Origin: Poriferisodalis sp965204195
GTDB lineage: Bacteria > Actinomycetota > Acidimicrobiia > Acidimicrobiales > Poriferisodalaceae
Assembly: GCF_965204195.1 (NCBI RefSeq)
Contig: NZ_OZ241975.1
Location: 372,001-436,000 of the forward strand
Length of the DNA: 64,000 nt
Reading direction: 5' to 3'
Each line of letters starts with the position of its first letter. Position 1 is the stretch's first letter. The position numbers and the translations under genes are program-made. Positions 15,994-27,492 of this stretch are shown here, piece by piece. Under the pieces are notes generated by a model that was not told where the DNA came from, did no database searches, and was given only the letters and a program-made list of their open reading frames with translations.

Positions 15994-16148
15994 GCCAGCG
16001 AACCTATGCCGCCCGCCACCGCATGTCACGCCAGCGGTCTGCCAACAAGCCACTGCGAGCGATCCGGGGACACGTCCGACTCGGCGATGCACGATGGGCC
16101 TGAAATTCAGTGGCGACGGCCCGCGGGCGCTCGCTACGGTGCACCGCA

Positions 16149-16162
16149 ACGCATCAATGCGT
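16149..16162. promoter_or_regulatory. Palindrome upstream of the coiled-coil membrane protein
   Basis: ACGCAT-CA-ATGCGT is a perfect 6-bp inverted repeat 72 bp before the start of the small membrane protein. A second hairpin, GGCGG-AAATC-CCGCC, lies about 35 bp later. Either could be a regulator site or a leader structure. The rest of the 240-bp gap is featureless. Confidence 0.3.
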
Positions 16163-16233
16163 ACCCGTATCGCTGGCAGTTCGCCGGTCTCTGGGCGGAA
16201 ATCCCGCCTGTTACCGTTCCGAAAGGAAGTCCT

Positions 16234-16569
16234 ATGGACGCGAACTCATTCGTCATTCTTGCTGCAGTCGTGACGCTGTTCAGCTTCAACCTCACGGCCA
16301 GCCTGATGTGCTGCCGCTCACTGGGCCGGCGAGTCGACCGACTCGAACACCGCCTTGACCGACTTGAAGATCGCATGGATCGCTTCGAGCAGGTGCTCAT
16401 GCAGCTGGTGGTGGACATGGCGCTGGTCAAGACGGATGTCGCGCTGGTCAAGGCGGATATGGCGCTGGTCAAGATGAAGCTGGGCATGGAGACGGCCTCG
16501 CCCGCCGTCGCGCAGCAGCCGGCAATCGCACCTCCCTCGGGCGGTTCTTCCGGCGCAGCAGCGCAATAG
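16234..16569 (+). CDS. Small membrane-anchored coiled-coil protein
   Basis: A 111-aa protein with AGGAAG five bases before its ATG. Residues about 5-27 form one membrane segment (FVILAAVVTLFSFNLTASLM). Residues 28-85 are a heptad coiled coil built of internal repeats: DRLEHRL/DRLEDRM/DRFEQVL and then three copies of (T/V/A)D(M/V)ALVK. The last 25 residues are Ala/Pro/Ser-rich and probably disordered. It resembles many small actinobacterial proteins that oligomerise at the membrane; no function is known. hemB starts 9 bp after its stop, so the two may share a transcript. Confidence 0.65.
   Translation: MDANSFVILAAVVTLFSFNLTASLMCCRSLGRRVDRLEHRLDRLEDRMDRFEQVLMQLVVDMALVKTDVALVKADMALVKMKLGMETASPAVAQQPAIAPPSGGSSGAAAQ
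16411..16473 (+). repeat. 21-bp tandem repeat, three copies, in the coiled coil
   Basis: Three in-frame 21-bp units (16411-16431, 16432-16452, 16453-16473) each encode x-D-(M/V)-A-L-V-K and share GCGCTGGTCAAG at the end. Each unit is exactly one heptad, so copy-number change would lengthen or shorten the coiled coil without a frameshift. Confidence 0.85.
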
Positions 16570-16578
16570 CATGGCGAG

Positions 16579-17559
16579 GTGACCTTTCCGGCTCGCCGCC
16601 TTCGTCGGTTGCGTCGCACCCCGGCGCTGCGTCGGCTCGTTGCGGAGACAACCGTCACGCCCAGCGACCTCATCGCACCTCTGTTCGTGCGTGAGGACGT
16701 CGCCGAGCCGCAGCCGATCGTCTCGCTGCCCGGCATCGTGCAACACAGCCAGGAATCGCTGCGCAAGGAAGTCAACGAGCTGGCCAACCTCGGCATCAGC
16801 GGGGTGATCCTGTTCGGCCTGCCGGCCCGCAAGGACGCGGTGGGCTCCGAGGCCTGGAACCCCGACGGCGTCGTGCAGGTGGCGTTGCGCAACCTGCGTG
16901 ACGACCACGGCTCGGAGATGGCGATCATCGCCGACCTGTGCGTCGACGAGTACACCGACCACGGCCACTGCGGCGTGGTGACCGACGACGGTTACGTCGA
17001 CAACGACGCCACGCTCGAGCTGTACCAGCGGGTGGCGCTGGCCCAGGCCGAAGCCGGCGTCGACATGGTGGGCCCCTCGGGGATGATGGACGGCCAGGTC
17101 GGGGCGATCCGCCAGGTGCTCGACCACAACGGTTACGAGCACGTGCCGATCATGGCCTACTCGGCGAAGTACGCATCGGCTGAGTACGGGCCGTTCCGCG
17201 ACGCTGTCGACGTGACCATCGCCGGCGGGGGCGACCGCAAGGGCTACCAGCAGGATCCCGCCAACGCTCGTGAGTCCATGGCCGAGATCGAGCTCGACAT
17301 CGCCGAGGGCGCCGACATCATCATGGTGAAGCCGGCGCTGGCGTATCTCGACATCATCGCCGCGGCCCGGGCCCGCTTCGACCTGCCGCTGGCGGCCTAT
17401 CACGTGTCGGGCGAGTACGCGATGCTCAAGGCAGCGGCTGCGAATGGCTGGATCGACGGGGCTGCCACGGCAGTCGAGCACCTCACGGCCATCAAGCGGG
17501 CCGGTGCCGACATGACGCTCACGTACCTCGCCCGCGAGTTCGCCGAAACCCTGCAGTAG
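16579..17559 (+). CDS. hemB: Delta-aminolevulinic acid dehydratase (porphobilinogen synthase)
   Basis: A 326-aa enzyme that joins two 5-aminolevulinate molecules into porphobilinogen, the second common step of haem synthesis. Catalytic Lys197 (MAYSAKYAS) and Lys251 (IMVKPALAYLD) are present. The metal loop reads DLCVDEYTDHGHCG: Cys121 and Cys131 are kept but the middle Cys is Asp123, a C-D-C variant between the Zn and Mg types. The length matches the family. It starts with GTG 9 bp after a membrane-protein gene. No other haem genes are in view. Confidence 0.95.
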   Translation: MTFPARRLRRLRRTPALRRLVAETTVTPSDLIAPLFVREDVAEPQPIVSLPGIVQHSQESLRKEVNELANLGISGVILFGLPARKDAVGSEAWNPDGVVQVALRNLRDDHGSEMAIIADLCVDEYTDHGHCGVVTDDGYVDNDATLELYQRVALAQAEAGVDMVGPSGMMDGQVGAIRQVLDHNGYEHVPIMAYSAKYASAEYGPFRDAVDVTIAGGGDRKGYQQDPANARESMAEIELDIAEGADIIMVKPALAYLDIIAAARARFDLPLAAYHVSGEYAMLKAAAANGWIDGAATAVEHLTAIKRAGADMTLTYLAREFAETLQ

Positions 17560-17654
17560 CCGCGTTCGCCGGCCCTCGCCTTCGGCCCCTGAACCCGCGA
17601 CACTGAGCCCAAGCTCGCGTGCAGCAGCCTTTCCGGCCCGCAGATGCCAGCGGG

Positions 17655-18329
17655 TCAGCGGGACGGATGCGTGACTCGCGCGACGGCGACGGCGCAGAGC
17701 GCCCCGATGAACTGCGCCACGATGAACAGCGGCGCGCTGGCGGGGGCGATGCCGGCGAACGTGTCGGAGAACATGCGGGCGACGGTCACGGCCGGGTTGG
17801 CGAAGCTCGTGGACGACGTGAAGAAGTACGCCCCGCCGATGTAGGCGGCCACGGCGAAGGCCACGAACTGGGTCTTGCCCGCGCGCACCACGCCGATGAT
17901 CACGATCACCAGCCCGAACGTGGCAATGATCTCCGACAGGAAGGCGGCGCCGCTGATGCGGTCCTTGGTCGACCAGAACACCGCATCGAGCTCGAAGATC
18001 ACGTTGGCGGCGATGACACCCAGAATCCCGCCGGCAACCTGCACCACCACATACAGCCCGGCCATGCGGTTGTCGAGATCGCCGGCGAGGCGCGCCCACA
18101 GCGTCACTGCCGGGTTGAAGTGCGCCCCCGACGTCGACCCGAACAGCAGGATCAGGCACGTCAGCGCACCAGCCGTCGCGATCGAGTTTTCCAACAGCTG
18201 CAGCCCCACATCGTCGGGGCTCAGCCGCTCGGCCATGATCCCCGAGCCCACCACGCTGAGCAGCAGGAACCCCGTCCCCACGAACTCCGAGGTCAGACGG
18301 CTCGCCGTGGTCTCACGCAGGGCTGTCAC
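17655..18329 (-). CDS. Aquaporin/MIP-family channel
   Basis: A 224-aa channel with six membrane segments and the two MIP signature loops, HFNPAVT (Asn72) and FANPAVT (Asn178). The Arg that normally follows the second NPA and forms the selectivity filter is Val here, so selectivity may differ from water or glycerol channels; this NPAVT/NPAVT type is a recognisable bacterial subgroup. GTG 18329 is the start. It is convergent to hemB, with 95 featureless bases between them, and stands alone. The transported solute is not known. Confidence 0.85.
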   Translation of the reverse strand: MTALRETTASRLTSEFVGTGFLLLSVVGSGIMAERLSPDDVGLQLLENSIATAGALTCLILLFGSTSGAHFNPAVTLWARLAGDLDNRMAGLYVVVQVAGGILGVIAANVIFELDAVFWSTKDRISGAAFLSEIIATFGLVIVIIGVVRAGKTQFVAFAVAAYIGGAYFFTSSTSFANPAVTVARMFSDTFAGIAPASAPLFIVAQFIGALCAVAVARVTHPSR

Positions 18330-18439
18330 CGCGACAGCCTGCCACCCATGGGTAAACGAGCGTCAACGACGCCGTGAATTCATGACACTGCGGGCCGAAT
18401 GCGAGGAGCATCGCAGCGCCTGTGCGAGGCCCGGGCAGC

Positions 18440-19615
18440 TCAGTTCTCGCGGAGGTCGAAGGCGATCTTGACCGAGCCTCGGGAGCCGGCGTTGGCGGCG
18501 TGTTCGAGGGCGTTGCGGTACTCCCCCAGCGGGTACAGCTCGGACACCAAGCGCTCCAGGTTGCAGTCGCGTACCAGCTTGATCGCGGCTTCGAAGGTGT
18601 GGCCCCCGTCGAGCCTCGGCTCGGTGCCATAGCAATAGGCGCCAACCAGCTCGGTCTCGCGGTGCCACAGGGCGGACAGGTTGAGCTCGACGTTGGCGGG
18701 CATGCCCAGCACCACCACGCGGCCTCGGGGGCGGGTGAGGGCGATGGCGTCGGTCAGCGATTCCGACGAGGCCACGGCGTCGATCGTTACGTGTGTGCCC
18801 GAGCCGAGCGTCTCGCCGATCACCCGGGTGCCTGCGGCCCGGCGCACGGCCCGGCCCAGCTCGTCGGGCGACACTGCCAGGTCGGCACCGAGCTCGCGGG
18901 CCAGGCGACGCTGGTGGCTGTAGCGGGCGCCCACCACGATCGCCGCGACACCGGTGCACTGGCGCAGCGCAGCCACCGCCACCAGGCCCATCGTGCCGGC
19001 GCCGATCACGGCCGCGGTGCCGCCGTCGGTCACGCCCGACCGCAGCGCAGCGTGAACGCCCGCCGCCGTCGGTTCGATCATCACCGCGGCCTCGTCGGAC
19101 AGGTCGTCGGGCCCGAGCGAACCCAGCGAATGCAGCTGGGACTCGTGCGCAGCGAACATCTCCGACCAGCCGCCCCCGGTGGACACACACGAACCGGTCT
19201 GCAGACCCGCCTCGATCTGGCCCCCGATCAGGTGGCTGTAGTCGTCGCCGTCGGCGGGAGCAGCGTCGGGCCACGGCGGGGCATAGCCGTGGGCCTCGTG
19301 ACCGAGCACCGCCTCGAGAACCACCCGTGTGCCGTCGTCGGAGTGGCCCACCACCTCATGGCCCGGCACGAACGGGAACGACACCAGCGGCTCGAAGTAG
19401 CGCGAGACCTTCCCATCCACCGTCGCCAGGTCAGACCCGCAGATGCCCGACAGGGTGGGTCGCACGTACTGCCAGCCGTCGCCGGGCAGCTCCGGCGGAT
19501 CCATCTCGGTCAGCCGCAGCGGGCCGACACCCGCACCCGATCCCGGCTTCAGCTTCCCCGCAGCCATCGCCGCGGCAAACCGCAGCTCCTTGCGCTCGAA
19601 AACCAGCGCCTTCAC
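18440..19615 (-). CDS. Zinc-type alcohol dehydrogenase (MDR family)
   Basis: A 391-aa medium-chain dehydrogenase. GICGSDLATV gives the catalytic-zinc Cys, PGHEVVGHSDDG the conserved His-Glu, and AAVIGAGTMGLVAVAAL the NAD(P)-binding Rossmann loop. The four-Cys structural-zinc lobe typical of many members is not evident. Substrate unknown. Its GTG start overlaps the thrS stop (GTGA), so it is translationally coupled to thrS, an unusual partner for a metabolic dehydrogenase. A 110-bp stretch separates its stop from the aquaporin gene start and shows nothing. Confidence 0.85.
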   Translation of the reverse strand: MKALVFERKELRFAAAMAAGKLKPGSGAGVGPLRLTEMDPPELPGDGWQYVRPTLSGICGSDLATVDGKVSRYFEPLVSFPFVPGHEVVGHSDDGTRVVLEAVLGHEAHGYAPPWPDAAPADGDDYSHLIGGQIEAGLQTGSCVSTGGGWSEMFAAHESQLHSLGSLGPDDLSDEAAVMIEPTAAGVHAALRSGVTDGGTAAVIGAGTMGLVAVAALRQCTGVAAIVVGARYSHQRRLARELGADLAVSPDELGRAVRRAAGTRVIGETLGSGTHVTIDAVASSESLTDAIALTRPRGRVVVLGMPANVELNLSALWHRETELVGAYCYGTEPRLDGGHTFEAAIKLVRDCNLERLVSELYPLGEYRNALEHAANAGSRGSVKIAFDLREN

Positions 19616-21648
19616 GTCACGTCGCTTGCGAAACCCACATCAGTGGTCTTGTTGTCTACTTCGTCGGCCAGTCGGGCGATGAACTCAGCCAGCGGCACGT
19701 CGCGCCGTACCTTCTGGCCGCGGGGGTTCACACCCACCGTTCCCGCCGCCACGTCGTCGTCGCCCACCACAAGCACGTAGGGCACCTTGTCGAGCTTGGC
19801 CCGCCGGATGCGCGCGCCCAGCGGGTCGTCTGCCGGCACGGTCTCGGCCCGGAAGCCCGCCTCGCCGAGCTGGGCCGCCACCGACTCGGCAAACGAGTCA
19901 TGGTCGGCCCGCACGCCCATCACCACCGCCTGCGTCGGCGCCAGCCACGGCGGGAACGCACCCGCGTAGTGCTCCACCAGCACCCCGAAGAACCGCTCGA
20001 TCGAGCCGAACAGCGCCCGGTGGATCATGATCGGCCGGTGCACCTCGCCGTCGGCGCCGGTGTAGCGCAGGTTGAATCGCTCGGGCAGGTTGAAGTCGAC
20101 CTGGATGGTGGACAGCTGCCACGAGCGCCCGATCGCATCGGTCACGTCGATGTCGATCTTCGGCCCGTAGAACGCGGCCTCTCCCGCCGCCTCCAGGTAG
20201 TGATGGCCGCGCCGATCCAAGGCATCCCGCAGCGCAGCCGTCGCCTGTTCCCAGCCCTCGTCGTCGCCCACGTACTTGTCGGGATCCTGCGTGGACAGCT
20301 TGAACTCGAAGTCGTCGAAGCCGAATGCGTTCAGCACCGACAGCACGAAGTCGAGAAGTCGTTCGATCTCATCGGCGAGCTGCTCAGGCGGCACATATAT
20401 GTGACTGTCGTCTTGGGTGAACCCCCGGATCCGCATCAGCCCGTGCAGCGTGCCCGAGCGCTCGTAGCGGTACACGGTGCCCAGCTCGAACAGCCGCAGC
20501 GGCAGCTCCCGGTACGAGCGCTGGCGCTGGCCGAAGATCAGGCAGTGCATCGGGCAGTTCATCGGCTTGGGGTAGTAGACGCCGTTGTCCATCTCCATCG
20601 GCGGGTACATGCCCTCGGCGTAGAAGTCGAGGTGCCCTGAGGTCTCGAACAGCTTGGCGTTGGCCAAGTGCGGTGTGTAGACGAACTCGTAGCCGCCCGC
20701 CTCGTGGCGATCGCGGCTGTAGTCCTCCATGAGCTTGCGGATCACTGCGCCCTTGGGGTGCCACACGGCCAGCCCGCCGCCCAGCTCCGCAGGGAAGCTC
20801 AGCAAGTCCAGCTCGGTCACGAGCCGCCGGTGGTCACGTTTGGCGGCCTCTTCCAGCCGCTCGAGGTGCGCAGCCAGCTCGGCCTTCGAGCCCCACGCGG
20901 TGCCGTAGATGCGCTGGAGCATCTGGCGGTTCTCGTCGCCCCGCCAGTACGCGCCCGCCACCCGCATCAGCTTGAAGTGAGCCAGCCGCCCGGTGTCGGG
21001 CACGTGGGGGCCGCGGCACAGGTCGACGAACTCGTCGGTGTTGCGGTAGGTGGTGATCACCCCGCCTTCGGGGCCTGACGCGGGGTCGTCGGCCTCGCCG
21101 TCGAGGATTTCGATCTTGTAGGGGTGCGCGGCGAACAGCTCATCGGCCGCTGCCCGGCTGACCTCGGCGCGGATGAACGGCTGACGAGCGGCCACGATGG
21201 CGCGCATCTCGTCCTCGATGGTCTCGAGATCCTCGTCGGAGAAGGTGCGCGCCCGCCCGATGTCGTCGAGGCCCAGGTCGAAGTCGTAGTAGAAGCCGTC
21301 GGTGATCGGCGGCCCGATCGAGAACGTGGCGCCCGGGTACAGCCGCAGCACCGCCTGGGCCAGCACGTGGGCGGTGGAGTGGCGCAGCACCTCGAGCCCC
21401 TCGTCCGACGACCCGAACACCAGCGACACCGAAGCGCCGTCGGGCAAGGGCCGGTTCAGGTCGAGCTGCTCGCCGTCGGCAACGGCGATCAAGGCGTCCT
21501 TGGCCGCCCGCCGTCCCAACGACGCAGCAAGGTCGGCGCCGGTCGCACCTGCAGCCAGCTCCCGGGTCTGCCCGTCGGGCAGCACCACGGTGACCGCGGC
21601 ACGCCCGCCGCTCGCGTCACCTGGGTTTGCGCCGTTGTTGCCGCTCAT
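19612..21648 (-). CDS. thrS: Threonine-tRNA ligase
   Basis: A 678-aa class II aminoacyl-tRNA synthetase. Residues about 15-80 are a TGS domain (VTVVLPDGQTRELAAGATGA); the editing domain has HSTAHVLAQAV; the catalytic core includes the zinc Cys in PKPMNCPMHCLIFGQ, motif 2 around RYERSGTLHGLMRIRGFTQD, and motif 3 near PIMIHRALFGSIERF; the anticodon-binding domain closes the protein (QAVVMGVRADHDSFAE). ATG 21648 is chosen since TGS follows at once and GGGA lies upstream; an upstream in-frame start would add a non-homologous 33 residues. An alcohol dehydrogenase gene overlaps its stop. Confidence 0.96.
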   Translation of the reverse strand: MSGNNGANPGDASGGRAAVTVVLPDGQTRELAAGATGADLAASLGRRAAKDALIAVADGEQLDLNRPLPDGASVSLVFGSSDEGLEVLRHSTAHVLAQAVLRLYPGATFSIGPPITDGFYYDFDLGLDDIGRARTFSDEDLETIEDEMRAIVAARQPFIRAEVSRAAADELFAAHPYKIEILDGEADDPASGPEGGVITTYRNTDEFVDLCRGPHVPDTGRLAHFKLMRVAGAYWRGDENRQMLQRIYGTAWGSKAELAAHLERLEEAAKRDHRRLVTELDLLSFPAELGGGLAVWHPKGAVIRKLMEDYSRDRHEAGGYEFVYTPHLANAKLFETSGHLDFYAEGMYPPMEMDNGVYYPKPMNCPMHCLIFGQRQRSYRELPLRLFELGTVYRYERSGTLHGLMRIRGFTQDDSHIYVPPEQLADEIERLLDFVLSVLNAFGFDDFEFKLSTQDPDKYVGDDEGWEQATAALRDALDRRGHHYLEAAGEAAFYGPKIDIDVTDAIGRSWQLSTIQVDFNLPERFNLRYTGADGEVHRPIMIHRALFGSIERFFGVLVEHYAGAFPPWLAPTQAVVMGVRADHDSFAESVAAQLGEAGFRAETVPADDPLGARIRRAKLDKVPYVLVVGDDDVAAGTVGVNPRGQKVRRDVPLAEFIARLADEVDNKTTDVGFASDVT

Positions 21649-21819
21649 ATGGACAGTTTCCCTGTCTCGGTGCCGCGTCGTCCAAGGAATTTCAGCATGC
21701 GGCGTTCTGCGCGGGCGTGATTCGTGCTCACCGACAACGATGGCCATCGGTCGCAGCCGGCTGAGCTCGAGGCAACAGCGCAGGCGACGTCCGTGGAGCG
21801 GGTGACATGCAGCTGGCGA

Positions 21820-21999
21820 CTAGCCCCCGGTGCCGCCGGAGAAGACGATGTTGATCAGGATGATCAGGAAGAGCAACCCGCCGAGCACCCAGAGCTTGTC
21901 TGCGAACTCGAAGCTCTTGAACTTCGCGAACGGCACCATCATCTTGTGCGGGTCCTCGAGCGTCTTTCCGTCGACCTTGCGGGTATCGGCGTCGCTCAT
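21820..21999 (-). CDS. 59-aa single-pass membrane microprotein
   Basis: A short gene between thrS and dnaE. ATG 21999 is preceded by AGGAG at ideal spacing (5 nt) and the frame ends in TAG after 59 codons. The protein starts MSDADTRKVDGKTLEDPHKM (charged, cytoplasmic), continues with FAKFKSFEFADKLW, then a strong membrane helix (VLGGLLFLIILINIVF, residues about 38-53), and ends in SGGTGG. The clean RBS, charge layout and helix make a real gene likely. I know no family for it; the FEFADKLW stretch before the helix might bind a partner at the membrane surface. thrS lies 171 bp downstream and dnaE ends 168 bp upstream of it. Confidence 0.72.
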   Translation of the reverse strand: MSDADTRKVDGKTLEDPHKMMVPFAKFKSFEFADKLWVLGGLLFLIILINIVFSGGTGG

Positions 22000-22167
22000 G
22001 CGTTCTCCTGAAGAAGCTGTTCAGCGGCCGATGCCGCGGCTCGGGGGACCGGCTGCTCGCGCAACCAACGGGCAAGACTAGTGGTCTGACTCGGTCATGG
22101 CTGAGGGATTGCCGACGGAATCCTGACGCTTGTGCACCGGTTGAGCGAGACCGCTCCACGCCGCCGG

Positions 22168-25728
<3,561 letters not shown>

Positions 25729-25874
25729 GCTGCCTCTCGCTTTCGTCTGAATCGGCCCGTCTGTCGAACATAGATCGGTCGGCCGGCTGCGCCATGAATG
25801 CCCGCGAGACTCGCCCGGCCGCGCAGCGAAACTCCCAGAAAATCGGGTTGGACGGACGCTCGCGGGGCTGCATC

Positions 25875-26714
25875 ATGGAGGCCATGGCCCACCCGTCGCG
25901 CGCGCTGCCAGCACACGTCGCCGACGAGCTGGAGCTCGACGCCGGCGCTGTGCTGCCCTGCGACGAGCTGAATGCCGTGCTCGTGGTCGACGATCCGCGC
26001 CCGGGCCTGTGGGAGCTGGTCGACAGCGGCTGGGCCGACGAGCACCTTCCCGAGCTGCCCGCGCTGGCGCTGGAGCAGGACCCGATCCACCGCCACAAGG
26101 ACGTGCTCGCCCACACGATCGCTGTGGTGGCCCAGAGCCCGCCCCGCCTGCGGGTGCGCCTCGGCGCCCTGTTCCACGACATCGGCAAGCCGCTGACTCG
26201 TGAGATCACCCCCAGCGGGGTGACGTTCCGCAACCACGAGGCCGTCGGGGCGAAGATGACCCGCCGTCGCATGCCCGAGATGGGCTACAGCGCTGACATC
26301 ACCGAGGAGGTCGCTCGCCTGGTGCACCTGTCGGGCCGTTTCAAGGGGTACGACACCGGCTGGACCGACGCAGCAGTGCGCCGCTACGCCCGCGACGCCG
26401 GCCCGCTGCTGGGCGACCTGAACGACCTGGTCCGCAGCGACTGCACGTCGCGCAACGTGCAGCGGATCGAAGCCCTGCACGACGCGCTCGACCGCTTCGA
26501 GGTGCGCATCGCCCGGCTAGCCCGCGAGCAGGCCCAAAAGGAACTGCGCCCCGAGCTGAACGGCGACGAGGTGATGACCCACCTGGGACTGGCACCCGGA
26601 CCCGACGTGGGCCGCGCCATGAAGTTCCTGTTGGAGCTGCGCCGAACCGAGGGCGAACTCGGCGACGCCGAGGTGCGCCGTCGCCTCGACGCCTGGTGGG
26701 CCGCCCAGCAGTGA
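25875..26714 (+). CDS. HD-domain protein resembling the C-terminal half of CCA/poly(A) polymerases
   Basis: A 279-aa protein with an HD domain at residues about 70-140: DPIHRHKDVLAHT, LFHDIGKPLTRE (the His-Asp pair) and FRNHEAVGAKM. The following helices (RRRMPEMGYSADITEEVARL, DLNDLVRSDCTSRN) match the RNA-binding part of tRNA nucleotidyltransferases. The N-terminal nucleotidyltransferase domain of those enzymes is absent, so it cannot add CCA by itself and may be a phosphohydrolase or RNA-binding relative. ATG 25875 or 25884 may be the start. It is divergent from dnaE across 146 bp with no clear signal. Confidence 0.75.
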   Translation: MEAMAHPSRALPAHVADELELDAGAVLPCDELNAVLVVDDPRPGLWELVDSGWADEHLPELPALALEQDPIHRHKDVLAHTIAVVAQSPPRLRVRLGALFHDIGKPLTREITPSGVTFRNHEAVGAKMTRRRMPEMGYSADITEEVARLVHLSGRFKGYDTGWTDAAVRRYARDAGPLLGDLNDLVRSDCTSRNVQRIEALHDALDRFEVRIARLAREQAQKELRPELNGDEVMTHLGLAPGPDVGRAMKFLLELRRTEGELGDAEVRRRLDAWWAAQQ

Positions 26715-26755
26715 GAGTCGCGAAAATCTTGTTCCCACACTAATCAACTCATTGG

Positions 26756-26761
26756 TACAAT
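26756..26761 (+). promoter_or_regulatory. Extended -10 box of a probably leaderless vapBC transcript
   Basis: TACAAT at 26756-26761 is one base from the -10 consensus and is followed by 6 nt and then the ATG of the antitoxin gene. Transcription would begin at or beside the start codon, giving a leaderless mRNA, as is common in Actinobacteria; no Shine-Dalgarno is present. The surrounding AT-rich 30 bp resemble, in inverted form, part of the repeats that flank fic. Confidence 0.5.
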
Positions 26762-26767
26762 TGCCCT

Positions 26768-27013
26768 ATGAGTGGGACATACACTATCGTTATGGGCAAC
26801 CGCGGACGCATTGTGGTGCCGTCGGAAGTACGTGCACGTGCCGGTCTTGCGGAGGGGACGCCGATGGTGCTGGTGGAGTCCTCCGACGGTCTGGTGCTGC
26901 TGACGCGAAGTCAGCTGAAGGAACGTGTGCGGCGGAATCTGGCCGGGCTGGATCTGGTTGAGGGGTTGCTCTCGGAGCGCCGACGCGAAGCTGCACAGGA
27001 AGATGCGGCGTGA
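26768..27013 (+). CDS. vapB: AbrB/MazE-type antitoxin (VapB)
   Basis: An 81-aa swapped-hairpin AbrB protein. MGNRGRIVVPSEVRARAGLA, then GTPMVLVESSDGLVLL, is the diagnostic AbrB/SpoVT strand-turn pattern at residues 9-46; the basic/acidic C-terminal helix (QLKERVRRNLAG onward) would wrap the toxin. It overlaps the PIN gene by GTGA. It would neutralise VapC and repress its own promoter, whose -10 box sits just before the start codon. Confidence 0.85.
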   Translation: MSGTYTIVMGNRGRIVVPSEVRARAGLAEGTPMVLVESSDGLVLLTRSQLKERVRRNLAGLDLVEGLLSERRREAAQEDAA

Positions 27014-27378
27014 GCGCTGTGCTGGACGCATCTGCGCTCTTGGCATTCGTGCAGGACGAGCCCGGGGCAGATGCCGTGGAGGCGGCGCTGGACGACGCAC
27101 CCTGCTGCGGCGCCGCCAACTGGTCGGAAGTGGCCCAGCGCGTCGTCTCCGCCGGCGGCGACTGGGATCTGACGAGAGCACTGCTGCTGAGCTACGACCT
27201 GCGCGTCGAGCCGGTGACTGCATCCGATGCCGAGTGGGCTGCGTATCGGCATCGTCGGGGCGAGGGCCTGTCGCTCGCGGATCGTCTTTGCTTGGCCCTC
27301 GGCGAGCGCTTGGGTCTGACGGTGCTCACCGCAGACAAGGCGTGGGGGTCCGCTGGGAGCATCGTGCAGATCCGCTAG
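27010..27378 (+). CDS. vapC: PIN-domain toxin VapC
   Basis: A 122-aa PIN RNase. Acidic site residues appear in order: Asp6 in SAVLDASALLAFV, Glu41 in NWSEVAQRV, Asp in GLSLADRLCLALGERLG and Asp in VLTADKAW near the end. The start GTG overlaps the antitoxin stop. It is translated with, and held inactive by, the AbrB-type antitoxin. The pair is followed after 23 bp by the first of two direct repeats flanking fic. Confidence 0.87.
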   Translation: MSAVLDASALLAFVQDEPGADAVEAALDDAPCCGAANWSEVAQRVVSAGGDWDLTRALLLSYDLRVEPVTASDAEWAAYRHRRGEGLSLADRLCLALGERLGLTVLTADKAWGSAGSIVQIR

Positions 27379-27400
27379 CCCGCCGAACTACACGCCTGAC

Positions 27401-27438
27401 ATACCAATTGAGTTACAATTGATGTCAAATTAGTAGTT
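27401..27438 (+). repeat. 38-bp AT-rich direct repeat, copy 1, upstream of fic
   Basis: Positions 27401-27438 and 28916-28953 are identical except for one base (G or T at the 12th position). The unit begins ATACCAATTGA and ends CAAATTAGTAGTT, is far richer in AT than its surroundings, and contains CAATTG twice, and TTGATGTCAA, both palindromic. TACAATTG inside it matches the -10 region of vapBC. It may be promoter and operator for fic, and part of the boundary of a mobile gene. Confidence 0.85.
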
Positions 27439-27492
27439 GGCTCATCCGCGTTGCGCCGATGCTGCCCTTCTTGTCCCGACGAAAGGCGCGCC

